In this document: positions 23,509-34,348 of the stretch, one piece after another
Position numbering within the stretch: position 1 is the stretch's first letter
How the letters are laid out: every line of letters starts with the position of its first letter
Assembly (NCBI GenBank): GCA_014898415.1
Contig: RCTD01000013.1
Span: 1,116,001 to 1,180,000, forward strand
From: Stromatinia cepivora
Taxonomy: Eukaryota; Ascomycota; Leotiomycetes; Helotiales; Sclerotiniaceae
Direction: 5' to 3'
Length of the DNA: 64,000 bases
Translations under genes and position numbers: made by a program
The notes under the pieces: model-generated
Database searches by the model: none
The model's input: only the letters and a program-made list of their open reading frames with translations
What the model was told of the DNA's origin: nothing

Positions 23509-23694
23509 TATTGGATAAACTTTATAAAGGGGTATATACATAAAACACATATAGAGTAAAGATAATTTTATTATTCTATTTAACCCCTTTGTATAACAGG
23601 GTTTTACTAATCTATATAGACGCTGCCATCCCACTTACGATGTGGGGGAAACACGTGATGGTGTCACGTGTTTCGTCAGTCATGTGTCCCAACA
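23509..23694 (-). repeat. Right LTR of the copia element (5' LTR in element orientation)
   Basis: It is 186 bp. Its inner (left) half is RIP-mutated, while its outer half keeps normal base composition and ends CCCAACA before the GTCAC duplication. It ends 537 bp upstream of the GET4 start codon. Confidence 0.9.
23648..23674. promoter_or_regulatory. Inverted pair of RTCACGTG (E-box/CDEI-like) sites in the copia LTR
   Basis: Two 11-bp arms (GAAACACGTGA and its exact complement) are separated by 5 bp. Each arm with its neighbouring base matches RTCACGTG, the Cbf1/bHLH consensus known from yeast. In element orientation it lies in the U3 end of the 5' LTR, where a promoter element is plausible. 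Binding is inferred only. Confidence 0.4.
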
Positions 23695-23699
23695 GTCAC

Positions 23700-24231
23700 T
23701 GTGCACATTATAAGGAATACTCGAATCAATCTGGTGGAATTAATAAGGAGCTCATTATGTTTCTTAAACTTCATTTTGACCTTCCTGAATAGGTGAGGTG
23801 GTGTGTGAATGGTTTTGTTGCAAATGTGCTCCCGGTGAGCTCTGATCGCTGTGAACAGAAGCGGTGGCAGGAATAGAGTTTGAAACTATCTACCTAATAA
23901 TGGATATGGCTTTATTTGTTAGTGAATAACAGTAACGGTCAGTTTATAAGATGTATTTGTAATTCATTTCATAATCTCTGATTTTCTATTGAATTATTAT
24001 CATTTTCAACTTACTTTAGTTCGAGGCTTTCTAAAAAAAAAAAAAATCCCCCGCCGCTGTGCCACCACGTCACAGCTTAACTTCCGAGCTTTGAACATCT
24101 CATCCCACCTCATCTCAAGCTAGTCAACAACCATCACATTGCAGAACATATCGCACTGCGCAATACTTCAACCAGACATCGAAAAGTTTACCGATTAATC
24201 GCAGGTACCAAGGTACTTTTCCATACCCAAA
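23700..24231. other. Spacer between the retroelement and GET4
   Basis: Composition returns abruptly to normal at the island border. It holds an A-run near 24030 and presumably the GET4 promoter. No gene is seen. Confidence 0.5.
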
Positions 24232-25314
24232 ATGTCAGCAAAAATCGACAAGATCATTGCGCGTCTGCAGGAAAAGTTCGTAACTCCTCCATCCCCATCT
24301 CCTTCCAGACTCTCCGAAACTTCTCCCCTCCCTCGTTACATTTGACTAACACCCCCCAGAACAGCAGAAGGCACCTACTACGAAGCGCACCAACAAACAC
24401 GCGTCGTCGCCTCCCGCTACATAAAATCCCAAAACTACCCCGCCGCAACCGACATCCTCTACAACGTCTCTCTTTCCCTCCTCCAAGCCTCTCAAGGAGG
24501 ATCCGGCGGCGATCTCGCACTATTTTTACTCGAAGTATACAATCTCTCCTCTTTACCTTGTGATAGTTCATCCAAAGGACGCCTGTTCACACTGCTGCGA
24601 GCATTTTCCCCCGAGGAACCATCGCGCAAACGTTTTATCGCCGAGACGGTCGCGTGGAGTTCGAAGAATTCGCTGTTTCCCGCTGGAGATCCGGAGTTGC
24701 ATCATGTTGTTGGGAGTTTGTTGGCCGAGGAGGGTGAGGTGTATGATGCGGAACGACATTTAGTGCTCGGGACGAAGGATTCGGCGGAGGTGCTGGCGAA
24801 GATGGAGTATGAGTGGTATAGAGAGGATGAGAGTCATACTGCTGCTTTATATGCTAGTCGAGCTGTGTTGCCTTATTTATTGGTAGGCAATGTACGGGAT
24901 GCGCGGAAGAGTTTGGGGATATTTGGTGAGCGGTTGAGGGGGGATAATAGCGGGTTAACTGTACAGGAATTGGGGTCGAGTGGGAATGAGGATATTAAGA
25001 TATATCCATCTATTCCGCTGTTGAATTTCTTGGGATTATTGTTGGTAGCGGTGCAGAAGGGGAATTCGTTGGACTTTAAACAGCTTACGAAGAAATATGC
25101 GGGACAGATGAAGGAGGCGGGAGAGTTGTGGGAGGAAGCGTTGGTCGGGGTTGGGGAGATGTATTTTGGGATTCAGAGGCCGAGACAGGGAAATCCGTTG
25201 TTGGATATGATGGGGAGTATGTTTGGGGGTGGGATGGGGGGTGGTCAGCAGCAACAGGGGGCTAGGAGGATTGGACAGGCGGGAGCGGCACCGGTGGCGG
25301 AGGGGTTGGATTAG
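24232..25314 (+). CDS. GET4: GET4-family protein (tail-anchored protein insertion pathway)
   Basis: The spliced product is about 332 residues from exons 24232-24275 and 24360-25314; the intron has a GTTCGT donor and a GACTAAC branch. The first exon encodes MSAKIDKIIARLQEK. The body is the all-helical TPR-like Get4 fold: TYYEAHQQTRVVASRYIK, GDLALFLLEVY, and the family signature GDPELHHVVGSLLAEEG followed by AERHLVLG (about residues 160-190). In yeast, Get4 with Get5 forms the scaffold that hands tail-anchored proteins from Sgt2 to Get3 in the cytosol. The C-terminus is Gly/Gln-rich. Length fits the family (about 310-360). Confidence 0.9.
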
Positions 25315-25661
25315 AGGGTTGTGTATTGAGTTAAGGATTAATAGGGGTGTGGTGATGGTTTCACACGGTACAGCTGTACAATTGCAGAGAAAGATCGACA
25401 AGATACCAATACCAGGACTCCTAAAACTAGCCACAATTTGTAGGTATCAACCCTGGGTATACCAATTTCCTTTCCATACATTTACCCATCCTATACGCCG
25501 TCTCAAACAAATTTGTCTAATGCTCCAGATATCCCAAGAATGCCCTTCGAGCAATATTTGCCTTCATAAAATATCCAATACAAGCTCCTTCGATTTTCTC
25601 ATTTGCAGGCGTCTGCATCACATGTCGCTAGACGTTTCGACTCATCAGCAGTAACTCTTGA
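25315..25661. other. Convergent spacer between GET4 and the unknown minus-strand gene
   Basis: This is the 3' region of two convergent genes. I see nothing beyond ordinary low-complexity sequence. Confidence 0.5.
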
Positions 25662-26539
25662 CTATCGAATAACCCCTTCATTTTCTGCTTCAAACATCCA
25701 ATTATCTTCCGAGAGCGCGGCTGTTTTGGCACGTAGACTGTTGCGTACTGCTTCTAGTAATTCTAGATATTGAATTGTTAGTATTATATTTGCGCAACTT
25801 GGATTATGTACGTGATTGTTGAAAAGGGGAGCCGATGTCTATGACGTATAAAATGGATGGAGTATTGTACTAACCAGCAGGTTCACTCGGTGCACGATTG
25901 CGATCGCGTTGATGATGTTTTATCGATTCGTTTAGACGTTGTCTTTCTTCTATTTCCACATGTATTAGCATTTTTCTTCATAGATCAGAGAAATACTTCT
26001 TTTCATCCAATCTCTGCATCGACTTTTTGTACTCAAACCCCAAAAATAAATAAAAACTCACTCTCCTCTTCCCCCTCAATCCCAATCATATCCTCATCCT
26101 CCCCCCCAAACAATCCCCCTCCATTATCCATCCCCCCTCCCAACATCATACTCCCAATATCAAAATCGCCATTCTTATCCCGCATTACTATATCCGTTGT
26201 ACCATCAAAAGAAAGACTGCTATGATTCCTACTACCATTTCTACTAGAATGCCCATTTTGAGGAAACGGATTGGTATTTAAATCGCGATCGTGGGAGTTA
26301 GAGTGAGAATGGAAGGTATGTCCGTGGTCTAATCGAAGTGTTTCAGCGGATGTACTGGTTGAGGAGGTAGTTGGACGTCGGGGGAGAGGAGCGACAGGAT
26401 GTGAGGGGTGAGAGAGGTGCGTGGGGGTCGTGGTTGAGGATGCGGTGTGCGAGGTTCGGAGATGCGAGGGGAAGAGGTTGCGTCGGACTGAGGGGCGGAC
26501 GGGTGCGTTGGCGCTGGAGGGGTTGCGGCGTTCGGGCAT
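25662..26539 (-). CDS. Small hypothetical protein with disordered N-terminus and conserved-looking helical C-terminus
   Basis: Hand splicing gives about 217 residues from exons 26539-26062, 25949-25875 and 25762-25662. Introns have GTGAGT and GTTAGT donors and GCTAAT and TACTAAC branch sites, and the frame closes exactly. Residues 1-150 are Ser/Thr/Pro/His-rich and probably disordered; a Gly/acidic tract follows (GGGMDNGGGLFGGEDEDM). The end is helical and charged: RQRLNESIKHHQRDRN and ELLEAVRNSLRAKTAALSED, then NWMFEAENEG. The C-terminal block looks like a protein-interaction helix pair. I do not recognise the family and assign no function. Orientation is convergent with GET4. Confidence 0.7.
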
Positions 26540-27068
26540 GATGGGTGGCGATGATGGTAGATAGTAGATAGTTGATTGTTTAGGTATTGTAGGAAGTTTT
26601 GATTTATATCAAGGTTTGCGGATTTGTTTGTTTATAGGTGGGTAAAGAGACGGCGTTGTTTAAAAGAATGATAAAGGTATAAAGTGTGTGTATATTCAAG
26701 ACAAGAATGTCATGGATGCTATCGCTGTTCTGTGATAACCAAATTTCAAAATAGTAATACAGTGCATATCAAAAAGTAAACATTAAATTGTCCGTCATAA
26801 GGCTGAAGATATTGTTGCATCGAAGATTAGCGGGGAACATGAGCAGGGATCATTTGAACGAATCGGAGGAGTCCATTTATGCTTAGTCTTATATTGTTCC
26901 AAGCGAATGTCGCGTCTAGACTTCTGTCTCCTTACATCTGATAATTAATACCTAACATCACGATATTTTGAACAATTTCATTCGTAGATTCTTCAATTTT
27001 AATTGATTTATTAAATTTTTAATTGATTTATCTTTAGATCATATTAATTCCATGAAAATCATTTCGTC
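26540..27068. other. Divergent intergenic region
   Basis: It lies between the unknown minus-strand gene and RAI1 and presumably holds both promoters. A direct repeat of TTTAATTGATTTAT occurs near 26997-27035. Confidence 0.5.
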
Positions 27069-28699
27069 ATGAATGTCCATAAGCACACACATCATCATAT
27101 ACATGAATTCAACACTCTTCCTCTTACTCAATTTGAGAGAACTCGTGATGCGGGCAATACTGCGATTACGAGACCACAGGTACGTGGTCCGCCTATCTAA
27201 TCACTATTTGTCTTCTAAATTAAAGTTGGAGAATAGGAAATCGCACATTTCTCTTATGACGACAATCATGAGTTTCATTTAGATGATTCCTCAATTCGGT
27301 GGTATTACCCACCTGATTTAGGAACGGATTTGAATAGGGGATTTGAAACATTTCGCAAACATGATGATTCGAAAGATGAACATCTAGATTCGTTGTTGAG
27401 GGCGTTGGTGGAAAAGGAGAAAGTGACGAATGTTAAGACTGAGGCGGATGTTATTACTTGGAGGGGGATGATGACAAAGGTCTGTTTGCCTTGGGGAAGT
27501 ATGGAATTGAGGAAGTGCTGATGAGTGATGTTATAGATTATAGCGAGTTTATTTGATTCTAGAGATGGGTTTCAAATGAATGCTACGTGTTTTGAGGTGA
27601 GTTGAGTAATGGGTGTGGTTTTGAAGATCCCCCGGACTAATTGAAGTGAAGGGGACTGTGTATGCTTCACGATAAATTATTGTTTTGTGAGCATAAGGCT
27701 GATTTTTGCAGCTTTATCGAGGAGGATCACCAGTATAAAGTAAAGACTAGAGCTAGACAAGATGCACGACAGCAACCTCGACCAGGAAGGCCTTCGAGTG
27801 ATGCGATGAGTTTCTGGGGTAAGTCTGAGCTATCCGGAATGGGTTTCCTATCACTTTCATTGACCGAAGATAGGATATAAATTTGAAACTTTATGTCTTA
27901 TGCCCAGGCCTTGGCCGGAAACTTCTCGAGATTATATCGAAAATCGAGATAATGAAATTGTCAATAACCATGCCCAGTACTGCTCCATTGTAAAAACAAA
28001 AATCGGAGGGAACCGTTTAGTTATTGGCGGAGAAGTTGATGGAAGTATGTTCAAAGCTTGTCATTAAATTATTCTTGTCTAACAATTTTCGGCAGTATAC
28101 AAGGGCTCGAAATCTGAAGATGGCAAATCCACTGAATGGGTTGAGCTGAAAACTACTATGACTCCTAGACATCGAGGAGATGAACAGAACTTTGAGAAGA
28201 AGCTTCTGAAATTCTGGCTTCAATCATTCTTGCTTGGAGTTCCTCATATTATAGTCGGAAGACGAAGTCCTGATGGAATTCTGCAAAGCATTGAACGAAT
28301 CAACACGGCACAGATACCTGGACTGGTAAAGAAAAGAGGCAATAATTCATGGGATGGAGATATGTGTATCAACTTTGCAAATCAATTTCTTGAATGTGAG
28401 TTGCATACCTTTATTCCCACTTGACTCGACTAACAACCATAGTTCTGAAAGCCACTGTCATTGGCGATGGTGTATGGAAGATTCGAAGAAGGGAAAAGTC
28501 TATGGCCATTGAAGTATTCAAGACTGAAGAAGTAAAGGGACATGGAGGGATCCTTTCTGATGAGTTCGTCGAATGGCGCAATACATTTAATCGGCAAATG
28601 GCCCATGATTCTCATGTCACGAATAACACAGTGCAGATGAACGGTATGAATATCACTGCAGGAGATGCACCCGAATCCGTTTTGGACGATACACTGTGA
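27069..28699 (+). CDS. RAI1: RAI1/DXO family decapping and pyrophosphohydrolase enzyme
   Basis: Eight exons (27069-27179, 27237-27479, 27537-27596, 27652-27659, 27712-27818, 27874-28044, 28096-28395, 28443-28699) give about 418 residues. Conserved blocks in order are HFSYDDNHEFHLDDSSIRWY, PPDLG, DEHLDSLLRALVEKEK, EADVITWRGMMTK, NATCFEGTVFIEE, YKFETL, NNHAQYCSIV, the metal-binding LVIGGEVD, and EWVELKT. In yeast Rai1 binds the nuclear exonuclease Rat1 and removes incomplete 5' caps. The 8-nt exon (27652-27659) is required to join CFE to GTVFIEE in frame. The start at 27069 gives a His-rich leader; an upstream non-coding exon is possible. Confidence 0.88.
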
Positions 28700-29442
28700 G
28701 TTTTGAGTTGATCGATATGGGCTTGATGCAGCAGTGAATAATCACATAGCATCAATAGCTCCGACTTCGGACACGCCTTAGATGCAAGAGAAGTTCGGAC
28801 ATGTCAAATTGAACAGAAAGAATCGACTTATCAGGAAAAGGGAAGAGATCTTTTCTTCGGGCTCTGAGACACGGCTTGCTTCTTTTTATCTGATACGGCC
28901 ATGCGCCTCCTAAATATTCGGGACCCATTCTGTTGAGATCACATGATGACCTTCCCCGGACTTCCCCTCCCAAAAATTTCAGAGCTGGGGAATCCGGTGA
29001 GAAATGCAAATGCATCATCAAGTTTTAATTGGTTAATTGAGAATATGTATAACATTTTGGTAATAAAAAAGAAAAATTGGAAGAACAACTTGATATTGGA
29101 AAGATTTTATATCGTTTCTTCTTTCCTCAACCTTCCGACATGGCTTGGTTTTGAGTTTATGAAAGAGGAAGTGATATTAAATTACTTTCCACCCGTATAT
29201 ACACGACCTTGACCCACTCAGTCCGTCTGAGTCAAATTCAACTCCCTATGATACATATTACTTTTTTTCTACAAGCAAAATTGAAATTTTCACCAATTCG
29301 ACTATCTTTGATATCAAATTTCTTTCCAATTCCCCATCCTATCAAAAATCCCCAACAAAACATCCAATTATTTCCCTGAAATTGAAGACCCATTTTACCT
29401 AGGTAAACAGCGTGTAAACAACGTGTAGTAAACGGCAGCAAA
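28700..29442. other. Intergenic region between RAI1 and the malic enzyme gene
   Basis: 743 bp with no supported gene; ORFs on both strands lack coding features. It probably contains the malic enzyme promoter, with pyrimidine-rich stretches near 29240-29350. Confidence 0.5.
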
Positions 29443-31880
29443 ATGTACCGAGGCATACGACTTTCCAGGGTTTGTATTCCCGCCAACAGATATCTATCCA
29501 CGGCTTCAGGAGCTGCTACAAAACAACAAGACGTGGAGGATTTTGATTCGAATATTCCTACTTCCTATAATTCAAATATTGATTCTTCTTCTACTTCGAC
29601 TTTACCTAAGAAATATTCTTCAACACCAATTATTCCACAGGTCAATATGAATAAACTTGGACAACCGTGAGTCAGGATTTTTTATCCGTTCGTTTTTGGG
29701 TGAGGGATTTTGCGGCGTTTGTTGGGATTGGAAAGGATAGATTAATGTGAAGATGAAGTTTTACTAATAAGGAATTTAGTATACATCCCGATACCTCACA
29801 TTCGCTGGAAGTGAGAAGACAAAATAAAACATTGGGTCTTGTTCCTCCTAATGTGGAAAGCTATGCGCTCCAGACTCAGAGATGTGAGTTTGATGTTTTG
29901 AGGATGTTTTATTTTATTTTATTCAATATTATTTTGAGGAAGATGTACTGATGGGGATGAAAGGTCTTAAGCAATTGGAGGCGAAGACAAGTCCAATTGA
30001 GAAGTATATGTATCTCAGTAATTTGAGGAACAATAATGTGCATTTATTTTATCGGTTGGTGCAGGAGAATTTGACGGTAGGTTTCTTCTTTGTTTTTTGG
30101 GTGGGCGGAGGAAGGAGTGGAATGGATGGAGTTGTGGATGAATGTTGGTTGACAGTTGTGGTAGGATATCACGCCTTTGATTTATACACCAACAGTTGGA
30201 GAGGCTTGTTTGAGATGGTCAGAGATTTACCAACAGCCTGAAGGTATTTCAATTTTCCCCCTAAAACTCAAACATAAAAAATTGACAGAATAGGTTTATA
30301 TCTTTCCTACCATGACCGAGGTAACCTCGCAGAAATCCTCAGTAATTGGCGTCAACCCGATGTTGAGATGACAGTTGTTACTGACGGTTCTCGCATCCTT
30401 GGTTTGGGTGACTTGGGTGTTAATGGTATGGGTATTCCAGTTGGAAAATTGTCACTATATACTGGCTGTGCTGGTATTCATCCTTCCAAGACTTTACCAA
30501 TTACTTTGGATCTTGGGACTAATAATGAGACTTTCCTTATTGATCCGTTATATATGGGAAATCGTATGAAGAGGGTTTCTTCTAAGGAAGAGGCTGAGTT
30601 TATGGAGGAGTTAATGGTGGCTTTGAATAAGATTTGGCCTGGGTATGTTGTTCATTACTCGGGTGGGAAGAACATTTTCTAACTGATTTGTGGGTAGGAT
30701 CATCGTTCAATATGAGGATTTCAAAAATCCATTCCAATCTCTCGCAAAGTATCAGAACAGGTATCCCTGTTTCAATGATGATATTCAGGGTACTGGTGCG
30801 GTAATTCTGGCAGGTATCATTAATGCTTTACGCCGAACAGGTATTCCTATCAGAGATCAAAGAGCTGTTTTTATGGGCGCAGGTAGTGCTGGTGTAGGTG
30901 TTGCTCAACAAATTGTAGAATTCTTCCGAAAGGAGGGATTGACAGAAGATGAGGCTCGTCGTTGCTTTTACTTTGTGGATACCAAGGTATTTATTCTTCT
31001 CTTCCATTATGACACCCCAAAGCTGACTTCTTTAGGGTCTGATCACAAATGATAGAGGTGATAAGTTGGCTGAGCACAAGGTCTACTTTTCTCGTGATGA
31101 CAATGAGGGAAAACAATTCAAAACTCTCCCGGAAGTGGTCGAATATGTTAAGCCTACAATCTTAATGGGATTATCCACCATCCGAGGAATTTTTGATGAA
31201 TCCATTGTTAAGAAAATGGCCAAGTTAAACAAGAACCCTATTATATTCCCCTTGTCCAATCCTTCCAGTCAAGCTGAATGTACATTCGAGGAAGCTATGA
31301 AATGGACAGATTGTCGAGCTTTATTTGCTAGTGGAAGTCCATTCCCGGATTATGTTCAGGATGGTAAGACATATTCTGCTGGACAAGGAAAGTAAGTATT
31401 GACATGACCGCGTTGTGGGGTATGGATACTAATGAATTCTTAGCAATATGTATGTTTTCCCTGGTATCGGACTCGGATCAATTCTTTGCAAAACCTCATG
31501 CATCAATCAAGAAATGGTAAGTTGTCAAATCTACTCATCTCCTCCCCATAAGTTCCGATTGCATCTAACCGAAAAACTCACAGATCTACGCCTCGGCCGA
31601 AGCCCTCAGCACTTCTCTTACCCCCTCCGAAATATCTTCTGGCCGCCTCTACCCTGAACTCAACCGTATCCGCGAAGTAAGCGTCATCGTTGCTCGCCAA
31701 GTGATCCGCGCAGCTCAACAATTCAATTTCGATCGTGAACCTGCTATCCGCGGCATGAACGATGAGCAACTTGACGAGTGGATTAAGGGAAGAATGTATG
31801 ATCCAACATTAGCTATCCAAACCTCGGGCTTGGAATCGACTGTAGGACAGAAGAAGTCGACGCCTAAATCATTACTTTAG
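29443..31880 (+). CDS. MAE1: NAD(P)-dependent malic enzyme, mitochondrial
   Basis: Nine exons (29443-29666, 29780-29883, 29964-30076, 30165-30243, 30294-30642, 30698-30986, 31036-31391, 31444-31516, 31584-31880) give about 627 residues. The N-terminus MYRGIRLSRVCIPANRYLST is Arg-rich, non-acidic and amphipathic, as in a mitochondrial presequence. Core motifs are YTPTVGEACLRWS, VTDGSRILGLGDLG (malic enzyme signature), CFNDDIQGTGAV (metal-binding acidic residues), FMGAGSAGVGVA (dinucleotide Rossmann fold) and IIFPLSNPSSQAECT. The enzyme decarboxylates malate to pyruvate, feeding mitochondrial pyruvate or NADPH pools. Yeast Mae1 is the nearest named relative by domain layout; cofactor preference cannot be read safely. 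Confidence 0.93.
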
Positions 31881-32777
31881 TTTCTTTTCTGCTAGGAAAG
31901 GGCATGCTAGAGAGAGAAATGAGGGTTTTGTCGTAACTAATTTTGTAGCGGCGGTTACGGGTCAGGGGGCTTGGTCTTGGTGGGGTTGGTGGAGATGGTT
32001 TCCTAGGTGGGGGATGCTGGAACAGGGAGTTTTTAGAGATGTGGAGAGGGGTGGTGGGAGGGGAAGAAGAGTGCCGAATCGAAGGCGGTAATAGATTGAT
32101 TGATTGCTTGATGGCATGGCATGGCATGGCATGGCATAGCTGAGCAATGGTTTTGCATTTCTTTCGCTTTCTTTGGCTAGGACTTACGACTGAAACCCAA
32201 ACTCAGAGGGGTGATGGTATATTAATAACGAAGGGCTGATGTTGATGGGTGGAAGTGGGAGGAAAATCTACGTTGTTGGTAGATGAATGCATTGAACAGA
32301 TAGATTGAGAGGCAAAAGTTAACCTCACGCGTCCCAGGGCTGAAATAAAATGAATTTGTCTATTCAGTACTCAGTAGAGATTGTTTTCCACCATGACTAT
32401 CGGTATCTTGTACTCTTTGGTCAGGCAATTAAGATATCAAGACATCAAATATCAAAACAGAAACCAAAGTGTTGGGATAACCATTCTCTCGAAACCTCTT
32501 CATCACTTACCTTTTCTTCCCTACAAGCAGGGGCACACATATGAATGGTGGGGTAAAAATCCAAAAAAAAGTTAGTCTGCCACTCTCCACCGCCTTTTAT
32601 TGCCCAAACGAGAACCTCAAAAAATCACAAGTTTGGATTCTTCTGGAGGCAGAGCACGCTTCTTTTATTATATCGGTTTACATATCAGTTTACATACATA
32701 CCTAGTGGTAGACTTGTGGAGTTCAGACAGTCAAGTTGAAACGGTCAAGTTGAAACAGTCAAGCTGAAACAGTCAAG
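31881..32777. other. Intergenic region between malic enzyme and RBG1 genes
   Basis: 897 bp without a supported gene. It contains a short ATGGC pentanucleotide run (32111-32140) and, just before RBG1, four imperfect copies of a GTCAAGTTGAAACA-like decamer (about 32740-32775). Confidence 0.5.
32111..32140. repeat. ATGGC microsatellite
   Basis: Five perfect ATGGC units are followed by one variant ATAGC unit. Confidence 0.8.
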
Positions 32778-34348
32778 ATGGTTAATATTACGGAAAAGAT
32801 TAAGGAGTGAGTTTTTTTGTTTGTTTGTTGAAGGGTGTTGGGTGGGTTGTATGGAGGGGAATGGGGAATGGTGGATGGGGAATGGTGGATGGATAGAAAG
32901 ATAATATGAATGGATGCTAATGGTATGCTTGTAAAGGATTGAGGATGAGATGAGGAGGACGCAGAGTAAGTTTGCGGCCCTGGAGATTTGGTGGTTGTTA
33001 TGTTATTATGGGGATAATGAGGGATAAGAGGAGAGAGAAATACGAATAGACACTAATTGTTGAATAGAAAATAAGGCGACGGGTATGTACAATTTGGAAG
33101 TATTGACAACACGTGATCATAACTGATTTGATATATATCAGAATATCATCTTGGTCTTCTTAAAGGGTTTGTCTTCTTCTCTTTTTAACATTGCTTCATT
33201 CGGTGGTGCGCTTTACTTAGTGATTTCCACTCACTGACCATCTCAATCAGAAAACTCGCTCGTTATCGCGCCCAACTTCTCGAGCCGGGTCCTGGAGCTG
33301 GAGGTGCAGGCGGCACGGGATTCGACGTTTCCAAATCCGGAGATGCACGAATTGCCCTCGTGGGATTCCCTTCCGTGGGAAAATCTACCTTTTTGTCCAA
33401 GATTACCAAGACGAAATCGGTGGTTGCCGCGTATTCGTTTACGACGCTTACGGCTATTCCCGGTGTGTTGGAGTATGGAGGGGCAGAGATTCAAATTTTG
33501 GATTTGCCGGGTATTATTGAGGGGGCGGCCGAGGGGAAGGGCAGAGGAAGGCAGGTTATTAGTGCGGCGAAGACGAGTGATTTGATTTTGATGGTGTTGG
33601 ATGCTACGAAGAAAGCGGAGCAGCGAGCGTTGTTGGAGGCGGAATTGGAGGCTGTGGGGATTAGGTTGAATAGGGAACCACCGTATGTTTATTTCTCTCC
33701 TTGTGATTTAAACCAGAGACTGGCTTCATGTTGAAATTGAAATCGCAAACTAACATTCCCAGAAATATCTACCTCAAACCCAAAGCCGCAGGCGGCATGA
33801 AAATCACCTTCCAAACACCCCCCAAATATATCGATCAAAAAATGATCTACAACATTCTCCGAGACTACAAAATCCTCAACTGCGAAGTACTGATTCGAGA
33901 CGAATACTGCACCGTGGACGACTTCATCGACGTAATCATGAAAGACCACCGCAAATACATCAAATGTCTGTACGTCTACAACAAAATCGACAGCGTCTCT
34001 CTCGATTTCCTCGACAAACTCGCCCGCGAACCACACACGGTCGTCATGTCCTGCGAAATGGACCTCGGGATCTGCGACGTGGTGGATCGCTGTTGGGAAG
34101 AGCTCAAACTCATTCGGATCTATACGAAGAGGAAGGGGGTCGATCCGGATTTTTCAGAGGCCCTGATTGTGAGGAGTGGGTCCAGGGTCGAGGATGTTTG
34201 TGATCAGATTCATAGGACGTTGAAGGATACTTTTAAGTATGCGTTGGTTTGGGGCGCGAGTGCCAGACATGTGCCCCAGAGGGTGGGGTTGGGTCATTTG
34301 GTTGCGGATGAGGATGTTATTAGTATTGTCAGTGCTTTTAAGGCTTAG
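32778..34348 (+). CDS. RBG1: DRG-family (developmentally regulated) GTP-binding protein, Rbg1 type
   Basis: Six exons (32778-32806, 32937-32965, 33068-33082, 33142-33166, 33251-33682, 33763-34348) give about 371 residues. The first four exons are tiny (15-29 nt) and together encode the helical start [20 protein letters not shown]. GTPase motifs are GFPSVGKST (G1), TTLTAIPG (G2 region), [16 protein letters not shown] (G3) and NKID (G4); the C-terminus is a TGS domain. In yeast, Rbg1 with Tma46 associates with translating ribosomes. Length matches the family (about 365-370). Confidence 0.93.

Larger units (their letters stand above)
4670..23694 (-). mobile_element. Outer Ty1/copia LTR retrotransposon, RIP-degraded, split by three nested elements
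   Basis: The unit has 186-bp direct LTRs (4670-4855 and 23509-23694) starting TGTTGG and ending CAACA in the better-preserved copies. Identical 5-bp duplications GTCAC flank it at 4665-4669 and 23695-23699. Removing the nested insertions (6664-9009, 10523-12903, 14648-22104 and their duplications) leaves about 6.8 kb, a normal size for an autonomous copia element. Minus-strand remnants appear in copia order: integrase (13.1-13.5 kb), RT (9.3-10.0 kb), RNase H (6.1-6.5 kb). A purine tract (minus strand, about 4858-4876) lies beside the left LTR, as expected for a minus-oriented element. Internal DNA is extremely AT-rich with many in-frame stops. It sits between the vWA gene and GET4. Confidence 0.9.

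Noticed and set aside
4670..23694. AT-rich block as a mitochondrial insertion or a centromere
   Set aside because: Paired LTRs, target duplications and retroelement protein remnants explain the whole block, and it is only 19 kb.
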